This document shows positions 45,294 to 53,090 of a stretch of 64,000 nt of DNA, piece after piece. The stretch comes from Kibdelosporangium sp. MJ126-NF4. GTDB lineage: Bacteria; Actinomycetota; Actinomycetes; Mycobacteriales; Pseudonocardiaceae. The stretch covers positions 1,054,001 to 1,118,000 of the forward strand of contig NZ_CDME01000008.1 of the NCBI RefSeq assembly GCF_000826545.1, read 5' to 3'. The notes under the pieces were generated by a model, which saw nothing but the letters and a program-made list of their open reading frames with translations, was not told the origin of the DNA and ran no database searches. The stretch's first letter is position 1. Every line of letters begins with the position of its first letter. The position numbers and the translations under genes are program-made.

Positions 45294-47243
45294 GTCGGTG
45301 ACCCTGCCCCACCAGAGGAAGTCCCTGGCGCGAGTGGCGGCGACCAGGTGCTGCCTGCCGCGCAGGTCTCGGTGTTCCTGCTCGGATGCCTTCTCGCCCG
45401 CGTCGTCGGAGTCGAACTGGACGACGAGCACCGCCTGGAAGTCCAGCCCCTTCGCTCGGTGCACCGTGCCTGTCTTGAGTAACTCGTCCGCCGCGCCCCG
45501 GTAGTATTCCAGCGGCAGTGTGCTGATTCCCGCGCTGTGCAGGATCTTCTCGCACGCGTCGAGATGGCGGCGCTGGAACACGATCAACGCCGTCCGGTTG
45601 ACCGGAACCGGCAGCGTGCGGACAGCCTCCATCAGCGCGACGGGCAGTTCACGCACCGAACCCTGCCAGCGCTGCACCTGGCCACCGGAGTTGGCGAGTT
45701 CGACGTCGCGAAGTGCCACACCCGCGCCGCCGTCGAGATCGTCCACCTGGTTGCGCGCGTCGAAACGCTGGGCGAACTCCAGCACCTTGGCGCGGTTGCG
45801 GTAGTTCACGCGCAGCACCGCACCCCGGCCCTGGATGGGGATGCCGGCGTCGGACAGCCGCCAGCCACCGGGATAGACCTGCTGCTGGCCGTCTCCAACC
45901 AGGAGCAAACGATTCCGGCCCGCACCCGCGAGTTGGTTGAGGAACCGCAACCCGACGAGTGTGATGTCCTGCACCTCGTCGACCACCACAGCGTCATACG
46001 GCTTGTCCAGCGGCTGTTCCGCCAGTTCGGCAAGCCCGATCTCGATCATGTCGTTGAAGTCGTGTGCTTTGCGTTGCCGGAGATTGTCCTGATAGGTCTT
46101 GTACAACTCCCAGACGACCGCCCGTGTCCTGGCGTCCAGCCGGAGGGTCCGTCCCCGCCGCACCATCTTGATGTACTCGTCCCGGCTGCGCACACCACGG
46201 CCCTTGATGACCCGGTCGACCTCGGTCTGCCAGTAGCCGTACTCCTCAAGGGGTTCGAGTGCGTCGCGATGGACCATCCAGGCACGGCTGAAGGCGTCGT
46301 CGATCCGCCGGAGCTGAACGTCCACCTGCCGCCCTCGGCTGACGAGAAAAGACCGGATCCAGGCATGGAGGTTCGTGAACTCGACCCGACCGTCGAGTTC
46401 GGGAGCGAGCTGCCGGAACAGTTCCTCCTGCACAGTCGGCAATGTCCGGACGAACGTGGTGAACAGCAGTGGGCCGGTCGTGCGCCGGGCGAGATGCCGA
46501 AGCCGCTGCAGCGCGACGACGGACTTCCCAGTGCCCGCCGGACCACTGATCCGCGCGGGCCCGCCGTAGTCGCGGGTGACCAGCGCCTGCTGATGCGGAT
46601 GCAGGAACGTGAGCCAGGACTCGAACGGCCGTCGCTGCGCGGCCTCGACCTGGTCGACAGTGAGCTCACCCTCGTCGAACATGCCCACCGGCCCGGGCGT
46701 GCGCTCCGGCAGCGTCACGCGCAACCGGCGATACCCAGACAGTCGTTGAGCTGCCTGGTCGGCGATCCGACCGGCCGACGCGCGGTCCAGTCGAGGCGCC
46801 TGACGACTGAACAGCGACGGAAGGTCGGTCTCCGGCACCAGACGATAGAGCCGACTGTCCTCAGTGGATCGTCGATGACCTCCGTCCGCAGGCTGGATGA
46901 TTATGAGATGAATGGCAGACAGAACCTGCCCACCCGGACCGGGTATCCCCTGGCACCTCCGTTCCGCGTGCAGGAGAGTCGCCCGTGCGGCAGTGCTGTC
47001 CGGCGGCTCCGCCATCACCAGGACGGCGAACACCCCACCAGGGCCGATGAGAAAAGCCGACGCCGAGTTCGGCTCCACCTCAGCCGCACTGTCGCGAACG
47101 AACAAATGCCAGCCTTCAGCTGTGCGCGAGAGCAAAGCAGTGAGTACCCGGTGTTCCCGCGGGGGTAACTGAGGTGCCGTACGGTCGAGTATTTCGCTGG
47201 CTTGTTTCTCCACCTGCCGACGCATGTGGTTGCTCAGGCCCAT
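45282..47243 (-). CDS. UvrD/Rep-like superfamily 1 helicase with NERD-like N-terminus
   Basis: 653 residues from ATG 47241-47243 (MGLSNHMRRQVEKQASEIL). Residues about 50-140 (ASAFLIGPGGVFAVLVMAE) resemble a nuclease-related domain (NERD), although the usual E-x-K motif is not obvious. Helicase motifs: Walker A ISGPAGTGKSVVAL (about 231-244), Walker B AVVVDEVQDI, Q-box LLVGDGQQQVYPGGW, motif IV region VLRVNYRNRAKV, and motif VI-like HLVAATRARDFLWW. SF1A helicases of this kind unwind DNA 3'-5' in repair or phage defence. It stands at the left edge of the accessory stretch. The RNase HI remnant follows 165 bp upstream of the start. Confidence 0.85.
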   Translation of the reverse strand: MGLSNHMRRQVEKQASEILDRTAPQLPPREHRVLTALLSRTAEGWHLFVRDSAAEVEPNSASAFLIGPGGVFAVLVMAEPPDSTAARATLLHAERRCQGIPGPGGQVLSAIHLIIIQPADGGHRRSTEDSRLYRLVPETDLPSLFSRQAPRLDRASAGRIADQAAQRLSGYRRLRVTLPERTPGPVGMFDEGELTVDQVEAAQRRPFESWLTFLHPHQQALVTRDYGGPARISGPAGTGKSVVALQRLRHLARRTTGPLLFTTFVRTLPTVQEELFRQLAPELDGRVEFTNLHAWIRSFLVSRGRQVDVQLRRIDDAFSRAWMVHRDALEPLEEYGYWQTEVDRVIKGRGVRSRDEYIKMVRRGRTLRLDARTRAVVWELYKTYQDNLRQRKAHDFNDMIEIGLAELAEQPLDKPYDAVVVDEVQDITLVGLRFLNQLAGAGRNRLLLVGDGQQQVYPGGWRLSDAGIPIQGRGAVLRVNYRNRAKVLEFAQRFDARNQVDDLDGGAGVALRDVELANSGGQVQRWQGSVRELPVALMEAVRTLPVPVNRTALIVFQRRHLDACEKILHSAGISTLPLEYYRGAADELLKTGTVHRAKGLDFQAVLVVQFDSDDAGEKASEQEHRDLRGRQHLVAATRARDFLWWGRVTDSLQ

Positions 47244-47407
47244 TCGGTCCCTCCGCTTGTCACCGTAGAAGGGAACTGTAGGACGGCCCGTGGGACCGCG
47301 GAGATGATCGCTGTGCAATCACTCGAATGTCCCAACCGCAGTTTGTCGAACATGAGTTCGCTGGCCAGCGGATTCGCGTCAGTGCACCGTGGGACACGAC
47401 GCCTGTT

Positions 47408-47872
47408 TCAGATCGAGAACAACGCCAACTCATCACGGCGGTGACCTCTGTCGTCGGTTGGTGCGCACAGCCCTCCGTTCTGCGACGTGGGGTTATGAAC
47501 GCGACACGGTCCAGACGGTCCAGCGCGTGACTGACACGGTTTGCCTGGACTGACTGGCGTTTGGCAGCGTTCCCCGATGGGCGCTGTGGACGCTTCCTGC
47601 GCACCACGAGCTGCCAACTGGTCTGCCCGCTCGTTCTGCGGATGGCCTGCGTGTCCCTTGACCCAGAACCACTGCACTGTATGGGGAACTGCGGCTTCCT
47701 CTTGAATGGAAGCCATCAGCTCCATACGGTTGTTCGTCGTTGTACAGGGCTCGCCGCCATACAGTTGCTTCTCCTCGTCGCCACAACGCAGTACAGCACC
47801 CCAACCACCTGGCCCCGGATTGCCGATACAGGCACCGTCTGTGTAGATCTCCACGATCTGATCTGCTTGCAT
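47408..47872 (-). pseudogene. RNase HI paralogue with internal 53-residue deletion
   Basis: The first 56 residues ([29 protein letters not shown]) and the segment [25 protein letters not shown] are clearly RNase HI. Compared with the intact enzyme at 26115-26576, the stretch holding the catalytic third Asp (YTDSSY) and the basic handle is missing: the distance E51 to the GHAG His is 23 residues instead of 76. The loss is in frame (about 159 bp). D12, E51, H74 and D84 remain but the site is incomplete. After residue 93 the reading continues into 58 unrelated residues. The product would be inactive unless it is used for something else. Confidence 0.78.
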
Positions 47873-47908
47873 GATGCGACTTTATCGAGGTTCGGAGTCG
47901 CCGTGGAT

Positions 47909-47930
47909 TTATCCACAGAATCTATCCACA
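47909..47930 (+). other. Two DnaA boxes in tandem
   Basis: TTATCCACA (47909-47917) and CTATCCACA (47922-47930), same direction, 13 bp apart. The first is a full match to the bacterial DnaA-box consensus TTATCCACA. They lie 37 bp before the start of the deleted RNase HI on the other strand. No origin-type cluster (five or more boxes, dnaA/dnaN) is in the window. Confidence 0.5.
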
Positions 47931-47961
47931 TGACAGCGATTGGGTTGACAACGTCACTTTT

Positions 47962-48741
47962 TCAGTGCCCGCCTGGACTGAAACTGCCGGTTCGTGCGGC
48001 GAGGCTGTCTGTGGCGGCCTCCCGAACCTCCGGGTCCGGGTCGACGGCCAACTGCCGCAACAGTTCGACGGCCCGCCGATCACGATATGAGGCGAGCGCG
48101 GTCGCCAGATCGGCGCGAACCTCCGGGACAGGGTGCTCGACCAGGTACGCCAGGTCGGCGGCGTCACCCCGACTCCGCGAACCGAGCGACCACAGGGCAT
48201 CGCGGATCTCGTCCGGAGATGTGGCGGCCGCCAACTGTGCCATGAGGTCCGGTTTGGTCGGGAGAGGCGGATCGCCGTACCGGGCACGGATGTCAGCGGC
48301 TTTGAACGCTCCGGTCGGCAGACACACGGGGCACGCGCACGGGCGAACGCCGTGTTGGTTCGGGGCGTACCGCCAGCCGCTGACTTGGTTCACGTGCCGC
48401 ACCCGGTGCAGCTCGCCGCGAGCGATGGCCCTGGGCACAATGATTTCGTAGCCGCGCGGGTCCTCCTGATCGCGGACGACGCCAACCGCTTGAGCGGCAG
48501 TCATATCCTGCGCCAGCCTGCCGTAATGTCCGACCGAGACGGGCTCATCGTCAGGGACACGAAAGTCAACGGCGACGAATGTGCGTTGTCCGCCTCGGCG
48601 CAACTCGCGCAACCACTGGTGCGAGATCACGTACGAAGGCAGAACCGGCAGGCAGAACACCCCACGCGCACCCTTCTTGATGCCCGAGCGCACAATCCCA
48701 CGGACGTTCTTCTCCGGGGTCAGGTGCACGAACAAGGCCAT
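47962..48741 (-). CDS. HEAT-repeat protein with ART-like N-terminal motif
   Basis: 259 residues. The start MALFVHLTPEKNVRGIVRSGIKKGARGVFCLPVLPSYVISHQWLRELRR has the 'H-x-T ... N-hydrophobic-x-x-I-x-x-x-GI' pattern that begins DarT-like and other ADP-ribosyltransferase-fold domains. After residue 120 there is a CACPVC pair, then from about 180 to 250 two HEAT-type helical repeats (DEIRDALWSLGSRSRGDAADLAYLVEHPVPEVRADLATALASYRDRRAVELLRQL). HEAT repeats are protein- or nucleic-acid-binding scaffolds. Related proteins occur in many actinomycetes without a known role. ADP-ribosylation activity is a guess. Confidence 0.7.
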   Translation of the reverse strand: MALFVHLTPEKNVRGIVRSGIKKGARGVFCLPVLPSYVISHQWLRELRRGGQRTFVAVDFRVPDDEPVSVGHYGRLAQDMTAAQAVGVVRDQEDPRGYEIIVPRAIARGELHRVRHVNQVSGWRYAPNQHGVRPCACPVCLPTGAFKAADIRARYGDPPLPTKPDLMAQLAAATSPDEIRDALWSLGSRSRGDAADLAYLVEHPVPEVRADLATALASYRDRRAVELLRQLAVDPDPEVREAATDSLAARTGSFSPGGH

Positions 48742-48838
48742 CAGGACACGCCCTTCTGCTCACGGTGTTGTCCTGGACGGTACCCACGGTGATCCTTGCG
48801 AGCGACTGTTTTCCCGGGCAGAGCACGGGCCAGCCGCG

Positions 48839-49438
48839 TCACGGACAGGGGGTGAGTACCACCTTGAGCGGGCGCGTGCTGATCCGTACCCCTGTCTTCC
48901 CGACGTCGTCTCCCGCGGTGTCGCCGACGAAGTTCCATGTGGAGACCACCGAGGCGGGAGGCGGGAAGAACTCGTCGTCGGAGTGGTCGGTGTCCGTGTA
49001 GGAGAAGGGGAAGTCCTTGTTGAGGACCGAGACAACCCCGGTGCCGTCGTTCATCTGCACGTCCTTCACACACACCGCGAAAGGTGACTGCGAGAAGTAG
49101 ATCTGGAACGTGCCGTCGCCGAACGAGTTGGTTCTGTCCGGCCGGTCTTCGGTGGCGTTCATCGACCAGAACAGTGACACCGACCGGTCGCCGGTCTTCA
49201 CGATCCTCGCAACGGCGTGCACGTCCGGTCCGTGGCCCTTGAAATCCTTGTCGCCCGTGGTGTGGCCAGTGGGGATGAAGCGGCTGAAGGGCGACGGGAC
49301 CGTTCGTGCGCTCAGATCGTCCAGGGTGTCGGCGACGGCGGTGAACCCGATCTGCGCGGACGGGACCAGCGACAGGCCTGCAGTGATCGACACCGCACCG
49401 GCGAGGACACTGAGACGACGTAACAGCGTTCTGTGCAT
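48839..49438 (-). CDS. Secreted protein of unknown function
   Basis: 199 residues. Residues 1-28 are a signal peptide (RLSVLAGAVSITAGLSLVPSAQ), cleaved perhaps after SAQ. The body is beta-rich (HAVARIVKTGDRSVSLFWSMNATEDRPDRTNSF, FQIYFSQSPFAVCVKDVQMNDGTGVVSVLNKDFPF) with two cysteines, one four from the C-terminus (VLTPCP). No domain is recognised. ATG 49436-49438 with GAGAGGGAAG just before it. It is separated from the facing genes by 97 bp and 129 bp. Confidence 0.65.
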   Translation of the reverse strand: MHRTLLRRLSVLAGAVSITAGLSLVPSAQIGFTAVADTLDDLSARTVPSPFSRFIPTGHTTGDKDFKGHGPDVHAVARIVKTGDRSVSLFWSMNATEDRPDRTNSFGDGTFQIYFSQSPFAVCVKDVQMNDGTGVVSVLNKDFPFSYTDTDHSDDEFFPPPASVVSTWNFVGDTAGDDVGKTGVRISTRPLKVVLTPCP

Positions 49439-49522
49439 GCTTCCCTCTCGTGTTCAGAGTGACAAGACATGCCGATCGTCCCTCCGGCGATTGCGAGGAC
49501 GTTGCAGAGCCCCCACCAAACA

Positions 49523-49554
49523 AAGCAGGCCCCGCCATCCGGCGGGGCCTGCTT
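49523..49554 (-). terminator. Terminator of the cold-shock gene
   Basis: Perfect 14-bp stem (49523-49536 with 49541-49554), 4-nt loop, followed on the minus strand by a TTTGTTTGG tract. It begins 13 bp after the cspA stop. Confidence 0.85.
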
Positions 49555-49567
49555 GGCTGATCGTTGT

Positions 49568-49771
49568 TCAGATCAGGGTGACACCCGTGGCCTGGGGGCC
49601 CTTCTGGCCCTGGCCCACGTCGAAGCGCACGCGCTGGTTCTCCTCGAGCGACTTGAAGCCGCCGCCCTGGATCTCCGAGTAGTGCACGAACACGTCGGCG
49701 CTACCGTCCTCGGGGGCGATGAAGCCGAAGCCCTTTTCGGAGTTGAACCACTTCACGGTGCCTTCTGCCAT
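49568..49771 (-). CDS. cspA: Cold-shock protein CspA family
   Basis: 67 residues from ATG 49769-49771, preceded by GGAGACAAC. RNP1 KGFGFI (residues about 14-19) and RNP2 VFVHYS (about 28-33) are the nucleic-acid-binding strands of the OB-fold: [23 protein letters not shown] is the universal start. It binds single-stranded RNA and DNA and acts as an RNA chaperone. Upstream in-frame codons (to 49924) belong to a long leader, which in this family often regulates translation by temperature. The hairpin at 49523-49554 ends the transcript. Confidence 0.97.
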   Translation of the reverse strand: MAEGTVKWFNSEKGFGFIAPEDGSADVFVHYSEIQGGGFKSLEENQRVRFDVGQGQKGPQATGVTLI

Positions 49772-50193
49772 GTTGTCTCCTTGAACAGCATGCGGATTCG
49801 GCACGCCGCGGGTGCGGCGAACCGGGTCCTGTCTGCGATGGGGGACCTTCTCCGGCCGAAACGCGGAGGAAATACGCGAACCCGCAAACAAAGGTTTGAC
49901 GAGCGCGTAGCGAAACACGAACAAAAAACCTAAGACCGTTGACTACCCTAGCATGCCGACGGCCACCTGCATGGGTGGCCCACCGGATCGTGTCGCCCCG
50001 CCGCTGAACTCGGGCAGGTGAAGTCGCGAGCAGCTACTTTCTGTCACGCACGTGATAGACCGAGTGGTGTCCTGAGCTGGCGTCGGTGAACATTTGGAAC
50101 CTCTCAGTGTCCAACTGCTCGCTCACCGTAACTGTGTCGAGCGTTCGATCGTTACTGCGGATGCCTCGTTTGTTGCTACGGAAGGAGCAAGCA
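49772..50193. promoter_or_regulatory. Intergenic region: csp leader and divergent promoters
   Basis: No gene is seen in these 422 bp. The side next to cspA is probably its long 5' untranslated leader. A hairpin at 49961-49980 (7-bp stem) lies near the middle. Clear -35/-10 boxes are not visible. The right end includes the RBS GGAG of the secreted copper-protein gene. Confidence 0.45.
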
Positions 50194-51234
50194 GTGCGCC
50201 ACCTCTCCCTGCCGGCCGTTGTCGCTGCGGTCGTGATGCTCGGCGTCATCCCGCCCGCGGCTGCGGCGGCCCCGGCGCAGGTGCCGACCGCGCAGGTGCC
50301 AGCCGCCCAACCGAAAACCGAAGTGCTCAAGCAGCGGCAGCTCGCCAGCGGCGAAACCGAGTCGGTCATCCGGTTCGGCCCGATCATCGCCCAGCCGAAC
50401 GACGGCGGCGGACACGCACACGCTGCCACGCCGAAGCACGGCCCGCACGAGCCGGACCACGGCAAGCACACGATGGTTGTCGGGGCGCTGATCCCACCAT
50501 GTGTCAACTGTTACCTCACGTCGGTGACCCCGAACCTGACCTATAAGGACGGCCAGTCGGCGAACTACGACACCGGCGTGATCCTGCACCACGCCGTGGT
50601 CTTCGACCGTTCCAAGGAGGACCCGACGTGCGGGAACGGGCAGTCGCTGCTCGGGCTTGGCGGACAGCGGATTTTCGCCACCGGTAACGAGCGGACCGCC
50701 GGTGTGGTGCCGGACGGCTATGGCGTGAGCCTCGGGCAGATCCCGTTGACGTGGACCCTTGTCGAGCTGATGAACACCAGCTCGTCGTGGCAGCCGGTCT
50801 ACGTGGACTACACCGTCACGCACGTGCCGAACAGCAAGCCGGGGATGAAGCCGATCACCGTCGTGTGGATGGACAAGGCCAACTGCCGCAACTCGCAGCA
50901 CAACGCGCCGAAGGGCGAGTCGCACTTCACCTGGCAGTGGAAGTCCAACCTCAGCGGGACGGTCAAGACCGTCGGCGGCCACCTGCACGACGGTGGGCAG
51001 ATCATCTCGACGAGCAACAAGACGACCGGCCAGACGTTCTGCGACATGCCGGCCGGTTATGACAACAAACCCGCGTACCAGGGACACATCGACACGCTGC
51101 CGACGTGCTCCGGAGCGGACTTGGGGAAGATCCGAAAGGGTGACGTGCTGGAGTTGAACTCCACGTACCACACTCATTTCGCTGACCCCGCGGTGATGTC
51201 GATCGCGTTGCTGTATGTCGCCGAGAACGAGTGA
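50194..51234 (+). CDS. Secreted copper type II monooxygenase-like (PHM-fold) protein
   Basis: 346 residues from GTG 50194, 7 bases after GGAG; an upstream in-frame ATG (50161) would add 11 residues before the signal. Residues 1-26 are a signal peptide. Metal-ligand candidates follow the order of peptidylglycine alpha-hydroxylating monooxygenase: HH at 132-133 (GVILHHAVVF), H-x-H at 263/265 (GGHLHDGG), and M335, 72 residues after H263 (the same 72 as between H242 and M314 in rat PHM). A further YHTHF is at 325-329. Thus a two-copper, ascorbate-type hydroxylase fold is likely; catalysis is unproven. A strong terminator follows. Not in an operon. Confidence 0.72.
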   Translation: MRHLSLPAVVAAVVMLGVIPPAAAAAPAQVPTAQVPAAQPKTEVLKQRQLASGETESVIRFGPIIAQPNDGGGHAHAATPKHGPHEPDHGKHTMVVGALIPPCVNCYLTSVTPNLTYKDGQSANYDTGVILHHAVVFDRSKEDPTCGNGQSLLGLGGQRIFATGNERTAGVVPDGYGVSLGQIPLTWTLVELMNTSSSWQPVYVDYTVTHVPNSKPGMKPITVVWMDKANCRNSQHNAPKGESHFTWQWKSNLSGTVKTVGGHLHDGGQIISTSNKTTGQTFCDMPAGYDNKPAYQGHIDTLPTCSGADLGKIRKGDVLELNSTYHTHFADPAVMSIALLYVAENE

Positions 51235-51279
51235 CGCTCGGGTGAAAGCCAAGGCCTGACGGCTTCTGGCCAAACAACG

Positions 51280-51308
51280 CGGGACCGCCTGATGATCAGG
51301 CGGTCCCG
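51280..51308 (+). terminator. Strong terminator after the copper-protein gene
   Basis: Near-perfect inverted repeat of about 13-14 bp around a one-base centre at 51294, followed by TTCGTTTC, 46 bp past the stop at 51234. Confidence 0.82.
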
Positions 51309-51462
51309 TTCGTTTCCGCGTGCCACTGCCGGGGCAAGACGATCATCACACCCGCGGATCCGATGCCCAGGGACCGCCTACGATCTGCGCGAACCGCGCA
51401 GCACGATCACCATGTCATCCGGAACACCAGTCTGCCCACATCGGACCCAGGAGGAACGTCCC

Positions 51463-51513
51463 GTGCGGACACCCGCGACCCGACGCACCGAAAGTTCGCA
51501 TCGAGAATGGTGA
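51463..51513 (+). CDS. Leader peptide overlapping the antiporter start
   Basis: A 16-codon frame VRTPATRRTESSHREW with GTG start, preceded by a very good Shine-Dalgarno (AGGAGG, 8 bases upstream). Its stop TGA (51511-51513) overlaps the start region of the antiporter gene (ATG 51507, GTG 51510), while the antiporter ATG has no SD of its own. Translational coupling or attenuation is inferred from this arrangement. Confidence 0.55.
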   Translation: MRTPATRRTESSHREW

Positions 51514-52757
51514 TCACGCTTCTGGCCGCCGCGGTGGCCGCCCTCGCCCGGTCCTTGGCAGCTGTCCGGCTGCTGCGCTGGAACCTCGGCGCACCGGCGA
51601 TCATGGTGCTCGCGGGCGTCCTGGTCGGCCTGGCCGTGGAGGACTCGGTGGCCGCGGCGCTGAACACGACCGTGGCCCAGCACGTCGCGGAGATCATCCT
51701 GGCGTTCCTGCTGTTCGTCGACGCCACCGAGGTCCGCGGTGGACGGTTGTGGGGTAACTCGCCTGGTCTGGTCACCCGGGTGCTGCTGCTCGCGATGCCG
51801 GTGAGCATCGCCGCCGCGATGGGACTGGGAGCGCTGCTGATCCCCGGCCTGCCCTGGTCGATCCTGCTGATCATCGCGTGCGTCGTCGTGCCGATCGACT
51901 TCGCGCCCAGCGAACAGGTCGTGCGCGATCGACGGCTGCCCGCGCGGGTGCGCAGCGTGCTCAACGTCGAAGGTGGCTACAACGACGGCATCGTCTCGCC
52001 CGTCTTCGTGTTCGCCCTGCTGATCGCCACTGAAGACGACGCGGCCGCGCCGATGGACGCGTTCACCATGGCGGTGTCCCAGGCGGCGAAGTCCCTCGGC
52101 GCAGGCATCGTGATCGGTGGGGCGGTCGCGTGGCTGATGCACCGCTGTGACCGGAACGGGTGGATGACCGCGCGGTCACGCCGGATCGCGGTCCTGCTCA
52201 CGCCGCTTGTCGCCTACTGCGCCGCTGTGGCGATCGACGGCAACGGTTTCGTCACCGCCTTCGTGTCCGGAATCGCGTTCCGCTACCTGTACCGCCTGCT
52301 CATCGCCCGCGGCTTGCACCGTGCGCCCGCGACCCAGCGCCCGCACGCTCCGACCGCACTCACCCAGGACTTCGGGCTCTTGGAAGACGTGACGGCCCTG
52401 ATGACCATGACCATGTGGTTCGTCGTCGGCCTCGCGACCGTGGTCATGTTCACCGTCGGCGTGAGCTGGCAGGCCGTCGTGTTCTGCGCCGCCGCACTTA
52501 CGATCATCCGGATAGCCCCGGTGCTCGCAGTACTGACCGGCACCTCCTTGCAATGGCGGGACCGGATGCTGGTCGGGCTGCTCGGACCGCGCGGGACCAC
52601 CACGATCGTGTTCGGCTTGATCGCCTACAACGGCCTGCCTGAGGGCACCGCTGCCGACACCGTCCTGCTGACCACCGTGTTGTGTGTCCTGGGCAGTGTC
52701 GTCCTGCACGGAGGTGGCTCCAACCTCGTCATCAGCCGCCTGACCAGTACGAAATAG
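51507..52757 (+). CDS. Cation:proton antiporter (CPA1/NhaP-type)
   Basis: 416 residues from ATG 51507 (MVITLLAAAVAALARSLAAVRLLRWNLGAPAIMVLAGVLVGL); about twelve helices. The unwound-helix Asp region is VVPIDFAPSEQVVRDRRLP and the partner segment is LNVEGGYNDGIVSPVFVFALL, where NhaP-type members usually have an 'ND' pair (here N-D in GGYNDG). LLGPRGTTTIVFGLIAYN is the conserved GPRG helix. It exchanges H+ for Na+ or K+ across the membrane. Expression probably depends on the leader peptide overlapping its start. Longer in-frame N-terminus from 51363 is hydrophilic and rejected. Confidence 0.88.
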   Translation: MVITLLAAAVAALARSLAAVRLLRWNLGAPAIMVLAGVLVGLAVEDSVAAALNTTVAQHVAEIILAFLLFVDATEVRGGRLWGNSPGLVTRVLLLAMPVSIAAAMGLGALLIPGLPWSILLIIACVVVPIDFAPSEQVVRDRRLPARVRSVLNVEGGYNDGIVSPVFVFALLIATEDDAAAPMDAFTMAVSQAAKSLGAGIVIGGAVAWLMHRCDRNGWMTARSRRIAVLLTPLVAYCAAVAIDGNGFVTAFVSGIAFRYLYRLLIARGLHRAPATQRPHAPTALTQDFGLLEDVTALMTMTMWFVVGLATVVMFTVGVSWQAVVFCAAALTIIRIAPVLAVLTGTSLQWRDRMLVGLLGPRGTTTIVFGLIAYNGLPEGTAADTVLLTTVLCVLGSVVLHGGGSNLVISRLTSTK

Positions 52758-53090
52758 ATCCGGCATAAACGCGGGTTGGGACTGCTCCGATTGGGCGTCC
52801 TTGTTGAACACTGGCCATTCCGCGGACGCAGTCGCGGTTGGATCCGGCGCATCATCATCCGAAGGCGAGGAATGGTTGGTGGAATCAACAACGTGATGTG
52901 CAGGGGCGATGGCACGAGCGGCTTCCGTGTGGGAAAGCGTCGGCTGCGCCATCAATCGACCGCTGATAACACCATGGTCCATGGATGATTCATCAGTTCA
53001 CACGAACGAGCGAAAGTCCGTCAGATCACCTATGGATGCCGGGACCATGGGCGGCGTCTCTGGTTGAGTGACGTGACCTGGGGAGGTTTC
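52758..53090. other. Intergenic region without a recognisable gene
   Basis: 333 bp between the antiporter stop and the cyclase-nSTAND gene. Short frames on both strands have arginine- and isoleucine-rich composition unlike proteins. It likely holds the promoter of the large gene; GGGGAGG at 53079-53085 is that gene's RBS. No hairpin or repeat of note was seen. Confidence 0.5.

Noticed and set aside
49772..49924. 51-residue N-terminal extension of the cold-shock protein
   Set aside because: Cold-shock proteins begin at [10 protein letters not shown]; the upstream codons are basic and low-quality and correspond to the mRNA leader.
52776..52988. 70-codon plus-strand frame between antiporter and WD40 gene
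   Set aside because: No RBS, odd composition (Arg/Ile runs) and no resemblance to a protein family.
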